Assembly: GCA_018816905.1 (NCBI GenBank) | Contig: JAHIVB010000006.1 | Span: forward strand, 1 to 64,000 | Direction: 5' to 3' | Source: Bacillota bacterium | GTDB lineage: Bacteria; Bacillota_I; Bacilli_A; Izemoplasmatales; Hujiaoplasmataceae | Length of the DNA: 64,000 bases | In this document: in pieces, positions 44,919 through 53,044 of the stretch | Layout: each line of letters opens with the position of its first letter | Numbering within the stretch: the first letter of the stretch is position 1 | Notes under the pieces: model-generated | What the model saw: the letters and a program-made list of their open reading frames with translations, nothing else | What the model was told of the DNA's origin: nothing | The model's database searches: none | Program-made: the position numbers and the translations under genes

Positions 44919-45848
44919 TTACTCACCTTCCCCACTTCGATCTAGTAGAAAAGTCTTGTTAAGGATGACGGTTAGGATGACGATAGTTACTGCAGAAATC
45001 AAACCGATGGCAGAAGCTTCACCAAACTCAAATTTGCTGAAAGCACGGTTATATAATAAGTATTGTAAAACCGAGGTCGTTCCATTTGGATTTCCGCTTG
45101 TGAGTAATAAAACCTGGAGAAATACGTTGAAAGACCCGATGATCATGTTGACCATAACAAAAAAGATAGTTGGTTTGACTGCGGCTATTGTAATATACCG
45201 AAACTTATCCCATAGTCCAGCTCCGTCGATTGCAGCGGACTCGTATAGTTCCCTTGGAATACTTTGGAGTGCAGCTAAAAAGATTAGCATTGCCCATCCC
45301 ATGTTTTTCCAAACACCCATTAACCAAATAGCACCATTTCCAGTCCATTCACGGTATAACCACGGAACATAGTCATCAAGGATGTGGAACACATCTACAA
45401 GCAAGTAATTCATTAGCCCCGTATTGGAATTTCCAAACATATATTTGAAAACTAAACTGACAATCACCCAGGAGGTTATGACCGGGAGATAAAATCCAAC
45501 TTTGAAGATGCCTTGTCCGTGTTTTAAATTATTGACGAGATAGGAAAATATCAATCCGCCAAATATGATAAGTGGAACGGTCACAATCGCATAAAGAAAA
45601 TTATTTCGATAAGCATACCAAAACTCTTTGGTTTCAAACAATACATTTTTAAAATTTAAAAGACCTACATTGGTGATTTCACCAGTAACGATTCGATAAT
45701 CAGAGAAAGAAATCTTGATGGTGAATATCATTGGATAGATGATAAATACAGATACCAAAATCAATCCAGGTAAAATAAAAGGTAAGGCACTAAGCCATCC
45801 TTTCCATCCCTTCCTGATTTTCTTTTTCACCAACAATGTCATCTTCAA
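44919..45848 (-). CDS. Sugar ABC transporter permease (MalF type)
   Basis: The other membrane subunit, 309 residues with six helices and the EAA loop ESAAIDGAGLWDKFRYITI. The start is probably the TTG at 45848, six bases after GGAGG; the ATG two codons on (45842) would have a 12-base spacing. It lies downstream of the binding-protein gene with a hairpin in between. Confidence 0.93.
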   Translation of the reverse strand: MKMTLLVKKKIRKGWKGWLSALPFILPGLILVSVFIIYPMIFTIKISFSDYRIVTGEITNVGLLNFKNVLFETKEFWYAYRNNFLYAIVTVPLIIFGGLIFSYLVNNLKHGQGIFKVGFYLPVITSWVIVSLVFKYMFGNSNTGLMNYLLVDVFHILDDYVPWLYREWTGNGAIWLMGVWKNMGWAMLIFLAALQSIPRELYESAAIDGAGLWDKFRYITIAAVKPTIFFVMVNMIIGSFNVFLQVLLLTSGNPNGTTSVLQYLLYNRAFSKFEFGEASAIGLISAVTIVILTVILNKTFLLDRSGEGE

Positions 45849-45881
45849 AGTAAGCCTCCACTAGATTTTATTCAAGAACAA

Positions 45882-45911
45882 AGTCCCGCTTGAGATACCC
45901 ATAGCGGGACT
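45882..45911 (-). promoter_or_regulatory. Intercistronic hairpin between binding-protein and permease genes
   Basis: A perfect 8-base stem AGTCCCGC/GCGGGACT (45904-45911 with 45882-45889) with a 14-base loop. It is followed by TTGTTCTTG on the minus strand, a poor T tract. Such hairpins after binding-protein genes protect or partially terminate the message so that more binding protein than permease is made. This role is inferred. Confidence 0.7.
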
Positions 45912-45929
45912 GAGTTCCTATTATATTAT

Positions 45930-47135
45930 TTAGTCTAATTCAGCATCCATTGCGGTAGCTGCAGCAGTTAATGTAGCTGCTACATCTGCACCATTTAAGA
46001 ATATTTCAGTCATTGCGTTACTCCAAATTGTTTTGATCTCATCATTGTTTGGACTTGGAATACGAGCTTGTGCTGATTCAAGTTGTTCCATATATACTGA
46101 CCATTTTGGATCAGCAAGTACTACTTCATTATTCACCAATGATTTTAAGATTGGTAATTGTCCAACTGTCAACATTGCAAGTTGAACAGCTTCAGACGTC
46201 ATGAATTTTGCAAATTCGTAAGCCGCTTCTTGATGTTCTGATGATTCGAATACTGCGATGTTTTCTCCACCTACGACGGAAGCACTTCTTCCTTCATATG
46301 TCGGAATTGTAGAAGCTACGATATTTTCAGAGAAACCATACCATGGTCCTTCAAAGAACATTACGTATGTATCTTGAATTCCAGCCCATGCATCGGCAGT
46401 TCCATCGATGTCACGGATGGTAAAGATGTTTTGAGCGCGTAGATCTTTTAATTTGTTGATTGAAGCGATACTAGCTGCACTGTTTAAATATCCTGTTGCT
46501 GTCGTAAACTCATCGTTTGTTAAATTTCCACCAAACAACCAGAAGTAAGGATATAAGTCCCAGTCGCCAACGCCAGATACGTTGATTGAATAGGTTCCGC
46601 GATTAGCGGCTGCAGTGATAAATTCTTCCATAGTCGCTGGGATTTCAGTTAATCCTAGTTCGCTTTCAAGAAGATCCATGTTGACAACAGCTGCTTTGCA
46701 GTTGGTGTCAAGAGGTAATCCATAATAAGATCCTTTATAAAGACTGGTAGACAGTGGTCCTTCTAAGTAAAGAGCGGATACTGTATCAAAGTCATCAAAA
46801 GTATCTAATGCAACAAGACCGCCTTGAGCCGCATAAGATGCAGTGTTGCTAATATCTATACGAGCAACATCTGGTCCATTGCCGGTTCCAAAGGACACAA
46901 CAATCATTTCGTGGTATTGACTTCCATCTTGTCTTACCGCATTGATTGTAATGTTAGGGTTCGCAGCATTCCATAACGGTAAGACCGTATCAAGTAAAAC
47001 TGCTTCTTCTGAATCTCCGTATGTATGCCAAAAAGTAAGTGTAATATCTTCCGGTTGTGTTGTAGTCGTTGTACAAGCAACCATGGTGAACAAGCCTAAA
47101 ATCATGAATAATAATAAAGTTAATGATTTTTTCAT
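45930..47135 (-). CDS. Sugar ABC transporter substrate-binding lipoprotein
   Basis: An extracellular solute-binding protein of family 1, lipid-anchored at Cys21 (lipobox MVAC). LTFWHTYGDSEE near the N-terminus and YYGLPLDTNCKA are typical of CUT1 binding proteins; the C-terminal half has EAAYEFAKFMTSE. It has 401 residues from ATG 47135, which has AGGAGG upstream; the longer frame would begin upstream within the cre site. Likely ligand: isomalto-oligosaccharides, judged from operon partners. Confidence 0.93.
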   Translation of the reverse strand: MKKSLTLLLFMILGLFTMVACTTTTTQPEDITLTFWHTYGDSEEAVLLDTVLPLWNAANPNITINAVRQDGSQYHEMIVVSFGTGNGPDVARIDISNTASYAAQGGLVALDTFDDFDTVSALYLEGPLSTSLYKGSYYGLPLDTNCKAAVVNMDLLESELGLTEIPATMEEFITAAANRGTYSINVSGVGDWDLYPYFWLFGGNLTNDEFTTATGYLNSAASIASINKLKDLRAQNIFTIRDIDGTADAWAGIQDTYVMFFEGPWYGFSENIVASTIPTYEGRSASVVGGENIAVFESSEHQEAAYEFAKFMTSEAVQLAMLTVGQLPILKSLVNNEVVLADPKWSVYMEQLESAQARIPSPNNDEIKTIWSNAMTEIFLNGADVAATLTAAATAMDAELD

Positions 47136-47157
47136 TCTATTTCCTCCTATTAAGATA

Positions 47158-47171
47158 TGTAAACGCATTCA
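47158..47171. promoter_or_regulatory. Candidate cre (CcpA) site
   Basis: TGTAAACGCATTCA matches the catabolite response consensus TGWAANCGNTNWCA at 13 of 14 positions. It is in the leader, between the putative -10 and the SD of the binding-protein gene. CcpA bound there would block transcription when glucose is present. A second half GTTAC (47179-47183) makes a wider imperfect inverted repeat. Confidence 0.75.
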
Positions 47172-47183
47172 AAATACGTTACA

Positions 47184-47210
47184 GGAGGAATTATATGACT
47201 AATTCTCCTC
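47184..47210 (-). promoter_or_regulatory. Glucan operon -10 inside an inverted repeat
   Basis: TATAAT on the minus strand (47190-47195) is flanked by GAGGAGAATTA and TAATTCCTCC, an inverted repeat with a small bulge. The -35 region is poor, as expected for a promoter that needs an activator such as the AraC protein encoded in the operon. Confidence 0.55.
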
Positions 47211-47550
47211 TATTAAAATATATAAAAACGATATGTTTTGCATTTTAGCGACTTATCTTAATTTTGTGATTTATCAGTCAATGTTCATTAGCGTTTCTTT
47301 TATATGAAATTAAGCCATTTTGGTAATATAATTTGTATATTCATTGATTTATGAATTTGTTAAATTAGAAATAAACTACTAATTGATATTTCAACCTTCT
47401 AAATTTTATCATAAGCCAAGGTATTATACAATCGAGTCTTAATTAAAATCTAAAATACTTCTAATGCTCTATAAAAAAACGAACTCGTTTTGTGGTTATA
47501 TTTGAGACTGGGGTCAACTAATGAAATATAGTCTACATTGATTTCTGCTT

Positions 47551-47584
47551 AAAAAAAGCAAGTGTCGCATATGGGCGACACTTG
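47551..47584 (-). terminator. Terminator of the MATE-exonuclease unit
   Basis: A perfect 10-base stem CAAGTGTCGC/GCGACACTTG (47575-47584 with 47559-47568) is followed by CTTTTTTT on the minus strand, about 120 bases after the exonuclease stop. Confidence 0.88.
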
Positions 47585-47704
47585 AGAGATGAAATCTTAT
47601 TATGCTAAGAACTTCCTAAATATACCGAGTTCACATTTGTAATATACAATCTAGGTACTGAATCTTTCAATATTATGATATAGAATTCTTTTGCCATATT
47701 CGGA

Positions 47705-48385
47705 TCATTGCCGCTGATACAATTTCGAGTAGGAGTCATATGGTTGAGAAAGAAACCTCACTCCTCGGATGCTTTCTGTAGGTGGGTATTTAGGATTATA
47801 TCCAAATAGATTAACATATTTATCAAGGTCATCCTCGTCCTTACTGATACACTTCAGAACTTCATAAGTGGCTATACAATCATCAAGTGCTCGATGAGAA
47901 TTTTTGAATTCTTCTTTTAGATTGTAATGTGAAATTGCATTCTTTAACTTGTGCGGATAAGACGCTCTATCTTTATAGATGGTTAATACATCAAGAAAAT
48001 TTATATTATTTGGAAATGAAAAACGATTTCTAGAGAGCATATCTTCTACAAACTTAATGTCAAAAGGAGCATTGTATGCAATCATTAGTTTTTTCTTTGA
48101 AGTATTCGTTAAGAACAATTTGACAAGACGCTTTACTACAACCCCTTCTCGCACTCCTCGTTCTTGTAGCATCATATCTGTAATACCTGTTATTTTTATA
48201 ATTTCCGAAGGCAATGGATAATCAACCTTAATAAGATTATCCAATTGATTTGTCAGAATATATTCTCCATTTCTTAATGTGTATTTGCAACATGCTAATT
48301 CAATCACATGGCAGGTTTGATGAGATAATCCAGTTGTTTCACAATCAAAAAAAATTAATTCTTCAAATAACTTGAGCGATTTCAT
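47705..48385 (-). CDS. DnaQ-like 3'-5' exonuclease (DEDDh family)
   Basis: A nuclease of 226 residues of the DEDDh superfamily. Asp14 and Glu16 (FFDCETTG), the Asp in AYNAPFDIKF, and His/Asp in SHRALDDC are the metal ligands and catalytic His. It is a stand-alone form, not fused to a polymerase, and could be a proofreading subunit, an RNase T-like or repair exonuclease. ATG 48385 has GAGG upstream; the earlier TTG overlaps the SD. Confidence 0.85.
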   Translation of the reverse strand: MKSLKLFEELIFFDCETTGLSHQTCHVIELACCKYTLRNGEYILTNQLDNLIKVDYPLPSEIIKITGITDMMLQERGVREGVVVKRLVKLFLTNTSKKKLMIAYNAPFDIKFVEDMLSRNRFSFPNNINFLDVLTIYKDRASYPHKLKNAISHYNLKEEFKNSHRALDDCIATYEVLKCISKDEDDLDKYVNLFGYNPKYPPTESIRGVRFLSQPYDSYSKLYQRQ

Positions 48386-48409
48386 TATGAACCTCTTCAA
48401 TAATTAAAA

Positions 48410-49726
48410 TTAACATATTTTAATATGTCTTTTCTTTAGCATCCAAGCGAACATGAAATATGTAAGGACACTATCTAGAGCAGTTCCTACAGCGAACATC
48501 AGTGCAATTAGAGTGAGCGTCGGCTGATAGACTCCTATGATGTATAAGATGAACATTGTTCCATAGAAAATGATGTTGATGGCTAGTGATTGAAAGAGCA
48601 TATAATCTGTTCTTCCTATTCCGTAAAAAATGCTATCGATTACATTATTGAATGCAAATAATACATAGAATCCGACACTGATGATTGCGATAAAGAACAC
48701 ATCTTGATAATTCGATAATTGCATCACATCTCTTAAAAACGGTTTCCATAAAGGAACAGTGGCAAACCATATAATCACAATGATTGCGGTGATTCCAAAA
48801 TAACCAAGAGATTTGCTTTTAATAGAATCAATATTTTCACCGCAGTCCCTCTTCACTAACTCCCCTAGTTGAAGAACCGGTAATAATAACCATCCCCAAA
48901 TAAAATTGTTTGCGACCCAGAAGGTTCCTTGCTCTCCTACCACATTGACCATTCGTATAATCATCATCATAAAAGCAAAGTTTCTGACAAAACTCTCGAG
49001 CCCCGAAATCCCTCCGACTTTTCCCCAAGATTTTATCCAACCAAAAGATAATTTCTTCTTTTGAAACAAATGGATGTCTTCCTTCTTAAGTATGAATAAT
49101 GTTAGTACGAGCAACATAACATTTACTATAATATTGGTATATGCAATCCCATTAACGCCCAAATCTAGTGAAATATCTAACGAAGAAACAAAGAAAGTAT
49201 CTAATAGAATCGAAAGCGCCATCTGTATTCCAAGTACAATGTATAGATACTTATCTTTCTTGATTGTCACCAATACAATGACGAGAAAGCGAACCATTGT
49301 CGAAAATATAGCAGCTATCGTTTCTAGTCGAATGTATTTTGCTGTTTCAGTTATTAACGTTACATCTTGAGCCATAAATCGAATAAGTGGAACTGCAAAA
49401 ATCATGATTATAATCGACAATAATGCGTATATTGCCCCTGTAAGTAATAACCCTGTCCTTATTTTGTTATGAAGTTCATCTTTATTATAAAGTGACATCC
49501 CAATAAAGAAAAACAAGGGTAGAATCAAAGCTTCTTGAATCACTTCATAAAATAGATTTACCCAAGACAATTGACTTGCGATATTGAATCCCCAATCTCC
49601 AGGAAGTTGGCCAAGAAAGAAAATTCTTACTGTTGTATAGATTGTCGGTATTAATCCCATTAATAGCAGAGCAAGAAATAATCTGTAATTGATTTGTTTC
49701 ATTGAATCTCTTAATTTAATTAACAT
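48410..49726 (-). CDS. MATE family efflux transporter
   Basis: A membrane exporter of 438 residues with twelve predicted helices in two halves, of the multidrug and toxic compound extrusion type. The order of helices and the internal pseudo-symmetry (residues about 25-220 and 240-435) fit MATE; individual motifs are diverged. Such pumps use sodium or protons. The ATG at 49726 has AGGAG five bases upstream. It precedes the exonuclease by 24 bases. Confidence 0.75.
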   Translation of the reverse strand: MLIKLRDSMKQINYRLFLALLLMGLIPTIYTTVRIFFLGQLPGDWGFNIASQLSWVNLFYEVIQEALILPLFFFIGMSLYNKDELHNKIRTGLLLTGAIYALLSIIIMIFAVPLIRFMAQDVTLITETAKYIRLETIAAIFSTMVRFLVIVLVTIKKDKYLYIVLGIQMALSILLDTFFVSSLDISLDLGVNGIAYTNIIVNVMLLVLTLFILKKEDIHLFQKKKLSFGWIKSWGKVGGISGLESFVRNFAFMMMIIRMVNVVGEQGTFWVANNFIWGWLLLPVLQLGELVKRDCGENIDSIKSKSLGYFGITAIIVIIWFATVPLWKPFLRDVMQLSNYQDVFFIAIISVGFYVLFAFNNVIDSIFYGIGRTDYMLFQSLAINIIFYGTMFILYIIGVYQPTLTLIALMFAVGTALDSVLTYFMFAWMLKKRHIKIC

Positions 49727-49897
49727 ACAATCTCCTAAATTTGATGACATATAATTACTATCTCAATCATAATAATAAATCGATACCTCAAGAATTATTT
49801 TATCACTTTGGTTCAAAGCTGAACAGATATATTTCATAAATATATTCATAAAATGATATGAATCAAAATGAATGACAAAAACAAGTCTTTAAAATGG

Positions 49898-49911
49898 AAA
49901 ACATATCGTTT
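49898..49911. repeat. 14-base motif shared with the glucan operon upstream region
   Basis: AAAACATATCGTTT occurs here, upstream of the MATE gene, and as its reverse complement at 47226-47239, upstream of the sugar-binding protein gene. It is close to a palindrome. It may be an operator or chance in AT-rich DNA. Confidence 0.4.
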
Positions 49912-49934
49912 GATTAAGATAAAACATTTATCAT

Positions 49935-50579
49935 CTATTTCCTTGTCTTGAAATCCTTGTCTACTTTTTCCATCCATTTGGCTGAAATGGTTCCTTCACT
50001 TCTTAAAGAACTGACGGCATCACTGACAGAATCATAATGTGCTTTCGTTCCTCTTCTATCATGATTATAGTTCGCAACACGATCTGGATTGATTCCGAAT
50101 TTTCTCGCTTCGCTTTCAGCATCGATATTAGCACCTAAAAACAAGAATTCCCAATCAAAGGCTTGTTTTTGATGTTCAATCATTGATTTGATTTCTTGAT
50201 ACTGAAATTCCTTTGATGCATTTTCTATACCATCTGTAGTAATAACAAACAACACCTTTTCAGGTCTTTCTTCTTCTAATGTATCAATGTAGTTCTTCTT
50301 TGTGGATAAGATTGAAATACCGATGGCATCGAGTAAGGCAGTCGATCCGCCTACTTGATATTCTTTTTCTGTGATTGGAGATACTTGATCCAATGATTTA
50401 CGATGGTGAATCATTTCATAAGTGTGATTAAACAATACAGTGGTAATAAGTGCACTGCCTTCTACTTTCTTTTGCTTTTCAAGCATGGAGTTAAATCCTC
50501 CGATGGTGTCTTCTTCTAATCCCGACATCGAGCCACTCTTGTCTAGTATAAATACAATCTCAGTTAATCCTTTTTTCAT
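49935..50579 (-). CDS. Von Willebrand factor A domain protein
   Basis: A soluble vWA protein, 214 residues, with an intact MIDAS metal site: DKSGS at residues 13-17, the Thr in GGSTALLDA and Asp in TTDGIENAS. VWA domains bring together protein complexes and often act with macro-domain or TerD-type stress proteins. Two genes upstream is a macro-domain protein. GGAGG precedes the ATG. Partner and target unknown. Confidence 0.85.
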   Translation of the reverse strand: MKKGLTEIVFILDKSGSMSGLEEDTIGGFNSMLEKQKKVEGSALITTVLFNHTYEMIHHRKSLDQVSPITEKEYQVGGSTALLDAIGISILSTKKNYIDTLEEERPEKVLFVITTDGIENASKEFQYQEIKSMIEHQKQAFDWEFLFLGANIDAESEARKFGINPDRVANYNHDRRGTKAHYDSVSDAVSSLRSEGTISAKWMEKVDKDFKTRK

Positions 50580-50631
50580 TTTGTTTCCTCCTATTTGAAA
50601 TTAATGATTGTATTATATCAACCACAGGAAA

Positions 50632-50655
50632 CAAAAAGGTCGCCCGGAAGGCGAC
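50632..50655 (-). terminator. Terminator after the double GNAT gene
   Basis: The hairpin GTCGCC/GGCGAC (50650-50655 with 50639-50644) is followed by CTTTTTGTTT on the minus strand. Confidence 0.82.
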
Positions 50656-50674
50656 ATTTATGATTTGAGTATTA

Positions 50675-51631
50675 TTAATATTTAAGGATTCTTTCATCGA
50701 TTCTTCTAGTGAGTGAGATGGTATAGGGGGTGAAGTGCTTCTCCCAGAACAGAGATCCCACTTGATTGATGGATTCATAATCTACTCCACACTTACAGAT
50801 GTTGTTCATCTGTAACCATTTCATGATTTCATCCAGTAAGGAAGAACCGATATGTAGATTCCGTTTGCTTTGTTTTACAAAGGCTCCGGTGATGTTCATA
50901 ACGTCTTGATGATAGGATATGATGCTTTCTCCAAAAGGATTAATTCTCATATATCCTACAATCTCTTCTTGAAAAGATGCATACCATAGATGATGGTTCT
51001 CTTTACTCAACCAATCATTTAAATCTTTGAGTGCATCCTCATCAACATTTGGCATGAAGATCGGAGAATTTCTGTAGTAGAGGTTGTGTTGTTGATGAAG
51101 TTCTGCCAGTTTTGGTAGATCTGAGAATTCTGCTTTCATGACTTTGATTTGTGAAACGCCAGGTTCATTCAGCTTCACTTCAGATATTGCGTCAGCGCAG
51201 CGTTTCCCAAATCCATTTTCAAACCAGAAATTCTTTTGTAATTCATCATGGGCAAACATGACAACGGCATGGGATAGAAGACCAAGTTTTACCCAAAGAC
51301 TTGCGTTTTGTGTAAATAAACCTGAATAAATTTCCGTTTTTCTGTAATGGACACAGGCGTGTCCATGTACAGGAACAACCACTCCATCGTTTTTTCCAAA
51401 CAAAGGACCTGTTTTGAATCCAATCATATAACCTACGACGTTTTCGTTTTCTATCGCAATCAGCCCAATTCCTTTTTCAATCAATCTGGAAAGAAAACGA
51501 GAAAACAAAGGTTTCATTTCAGAAGGATTGGGAAGAATTGAAACATGTGTTCTTTCTTCTATATAATTAAGCATCAAGAGATCAAGCATTTGTTCTAGGT
51601 CTTTTATTGATGGAGCTAAGTATTCTATCAT
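50675..51631 (-). CDS. Tandem GNAT acetyltransferase
   Basis: 318 residues forming two GNAT-like halves. The first (1-150) has ENENVVGYMIGFKTGP and the FWFENGFGKRC end of a GNAT fold. The second (155-318) has EEIVGYMRINPF, NITGAFVKQSKRNLHIGSSL (acetyl-CoA loop) and LFWEKHFTPY. Double GNAT proteins include mycothiol synthase-like and antibiotic- or peptide-modifying enzymes. Substrate unknown. Confidence 0.82.
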   Translation of the reverse strand: MIEYLAPSIKDLEQMLDLLMLNYIEERTHVSILPNPSEMKPLFSRFLSRLIEKGIGLIAIENENVVGYMIGFKTGPLFGKNDGVVVPVHGHACVHYRKTEIYSGLFTQNASLWVKLGLLSHAVVMFAHDELQKNFWFENGFGKRCADAISEVKLNEPGVSQIKVMKAEFSDLPKLAELHQQHNLYYRNSPIFMPNVDEDALKDLNDWLSKENHHLWYASFQEEIVGYMRINPFGESIISYHQDVMNITGAFVKQSKRNLHIGSSLLDEIMKWLQMNNICKCGVDYESINQVGSLFWEKHFTPYTISLTRRIDERILKY

Positions 51632-51656
51632 GAATTCACCTCAAAAGTATTGTATA

Positions 51657-51684
51657 TCAAAAAGAAAACCGCCTGATAGGCGGT
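51657..51684 (-). terminator. Terminator after the macro-domain gene
   Basis: The hairpin ACCGCCT/AGGCGGT (51678-51684 with 51668-51674) has a three-base loop and a following TTTCTTTTT on the minus strand, four bases after the stop. Confidence 0.85.
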
Positions 51685-51687
51685 GTC

Positions 51688-52689
51688 TTATAACGATCCC
51701 AACAAGGGTTGGTTGTAGTCGAACAACGCTTCATTTACATCATAGATGTTATAGATTCCTTCAGATATAAAGTAGACGATAATGATATCAAATGCATTGG
51801 ATCTGGATAAAGTGAAACCTGCTCTTCCAATCAAGTCAAGGGTTTCATCTAAATTGAGTTCAAGCGCGATTGCAAGGGCAATCGCGGTTGTCTTGCTAGG
51901 TTGGTATTTGAGATTGCTGCGGATTTTAGAAAAGAGTCTTTTATCGATGTTTGCTTTTTTATAGACTTCGACGTCCTTTAGGTTTCTTTCGTCAATCAGA
52001 TGAAACAACGTTTCAGTAAATGTCGCTTCTGGATTTTGAATCCTTTTGATTAACTTCTTTTTAATGCTTTCTTCAGGTGCATATAAAGCATCAGTATGAA
52101 GGTTTAATCTCACTGCACGTTTTCTTTCGACGTCACCAGAATATCTTTCGTGATAGATATTATTGATATCTGCAGTCGTGACATAAGCTAAAACATTATA
52201 AGAAAATATTTTTGATATCCGAAATGGTTCATGTTCATATACGACTAGGTATACACTCATCTCATGATCTTCTAAAAACTCTTGTATTGTTCTTGAAGCC
52301 ACTTGAATGGCTTCTGCAATCGGATAACCAAAAACGCCTGCAGATATGAGTGGAAATGCAATCGAATTGCATTTCAATTCTTCAGCAAGCATTAACGAAT
52401 TCCAATAACAATCACGTAGTAATATTCCTTCATTGTGGTCTCCGTCTTGCCAGACGGGACCTACGGTATGAATGACATACTTTGCGTTTAAGTTATAGGC
52501 ATCCGTTTTATAGGCTCTTCCTGTGTTGATGACTCCGATTGTTTTTCTGGCAGATAGTAGCATTGGTCCTGCGGCATTGTGAATTGCAGCGTCAACTCCT
52601 CCACCGATTTCAGGAGTAGGATGAGCAGAGTTGACGATAACATCAACTTTCATTTTTGTGATATCGTTTCTTATGATTTGAAAGGGCAT
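51688..52689 (-). CDS. Macro-domain protein with C-terminal helical domain
   Basis: Residues 1-165 are a macro domain (VDVIVNSAHPTPEIGGGVDAAIH, GPVW, LISAGVFGYP), which binds or removes ADP-ribose groups. Residues 190-333 are a helical region with KTTAIALAIALELNLDETLDL and a conserved YDVNEALFDYNQPLLGS ending. That pairing is common in Firmicutes macro proteins and may include a helix-turn-helix-like part. It lies with vWA and GNAT genes. Role in ADP-ribose reversal or NAD-based defence is inferred. Confidence 0.85.
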   Translation of the reverse strand: MPFQIIRNDITKMKVDVIVNSAHPTPEIGGGVDAAIHNAAGPMLLSARKTIGVINTGRAYKTDAYNLNAKYVIHTVGPVWQDGDHNEGILLRDCYWNSLMLAEELKCNSIAFPLISAGVFGYPIAEAIQVASRTIQEFLEDHEMSVYLVVYEHEPFRISKIFSYNVLAYVTTADINNIYHERYSGDVERKRAVRLNLHTDALYAPEESIKKKLIKRIQNPEATFTETLFHLIDERNLKDVEVYKKANIDKRLFSKIRSNLKYQPSKTTAIALAIALELNLDETLDLIGRAGFTLSRSNAFDIIIVYFISEGIYNIYDVNEALFDYNQPLLGSL

Positions 52690-53044
52690 AGAATCACTCC
52701 TACGAATTATTTTACCTAGTATGGCTAAATATTACAATGCTTTGATATCAATTTTATTTGTATATCTGTAATTATTTAATAATAATTGAATTTACATTGG
52801 AATTGGATTGCATAGATTACACTCAAATTGAATATATTCTTAATAAAATCATATAGTATCATGCACTAATATTCTTTTCACTGTCAAAATATCACATCTT
52901 AGGTGCCATATGTGCAACACAATGCTAGGTGGGAAAAGATTGCAACACTTTGCACAAAAATAACCCACTAGTGGACTAATGGGTTTAAATGGGGATATTC
53001 TGGGATTTGTATAGAAAAGTGTGGAAATAGTTCCCGTTAATCTT
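52690..53044. other. Gap at the left edge of the defence island
   Basis: AT-rich, no gene seen. It contains an inverted repeat TGTGCAA (52911-52917) / TTGCACA (52950-52956) and, within it, a direct repeat TGCAACAC (52913-52920, 52941-52948). The terminator-like hairpin of the helicase gene follows. It marks the change from core-like genes to defence genes. Confidence 0.55.
52956..52985 (-). terminator. Terminator of the AbiE-OLD-helicase operon
   Basis: On the minus strand AACCCA pairs with TGGGTT, with an inner TAG/CTA stem, followed by ATTTTTG. It lies about 60 bases after the helicase stop. Confidence 0.65.

Larger units (their letters stand above)
47136..47704. other. Regulatory gap upstream of the glucan operon
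   Basis: From 47136 to 47240 lie the SD, cre site, -10 element and a 14-base motif (47226-47239) repeated upstream of the MATE gene. From 47240 to 47475 the DNA is AT-rich with nothing recognised. A palindrome AAAACGAACTCGTTTT lies at 47476-47491. The exonuclease terminator is at 47551-47584. I see no gene. Confidence 0.6.

Noticed and set aside
49915-49934. Small hairpin GATAAA/TTTATC after the vWA gene
   Set aside because: Short AT-only stem and no T tract; not counted as a terminator.
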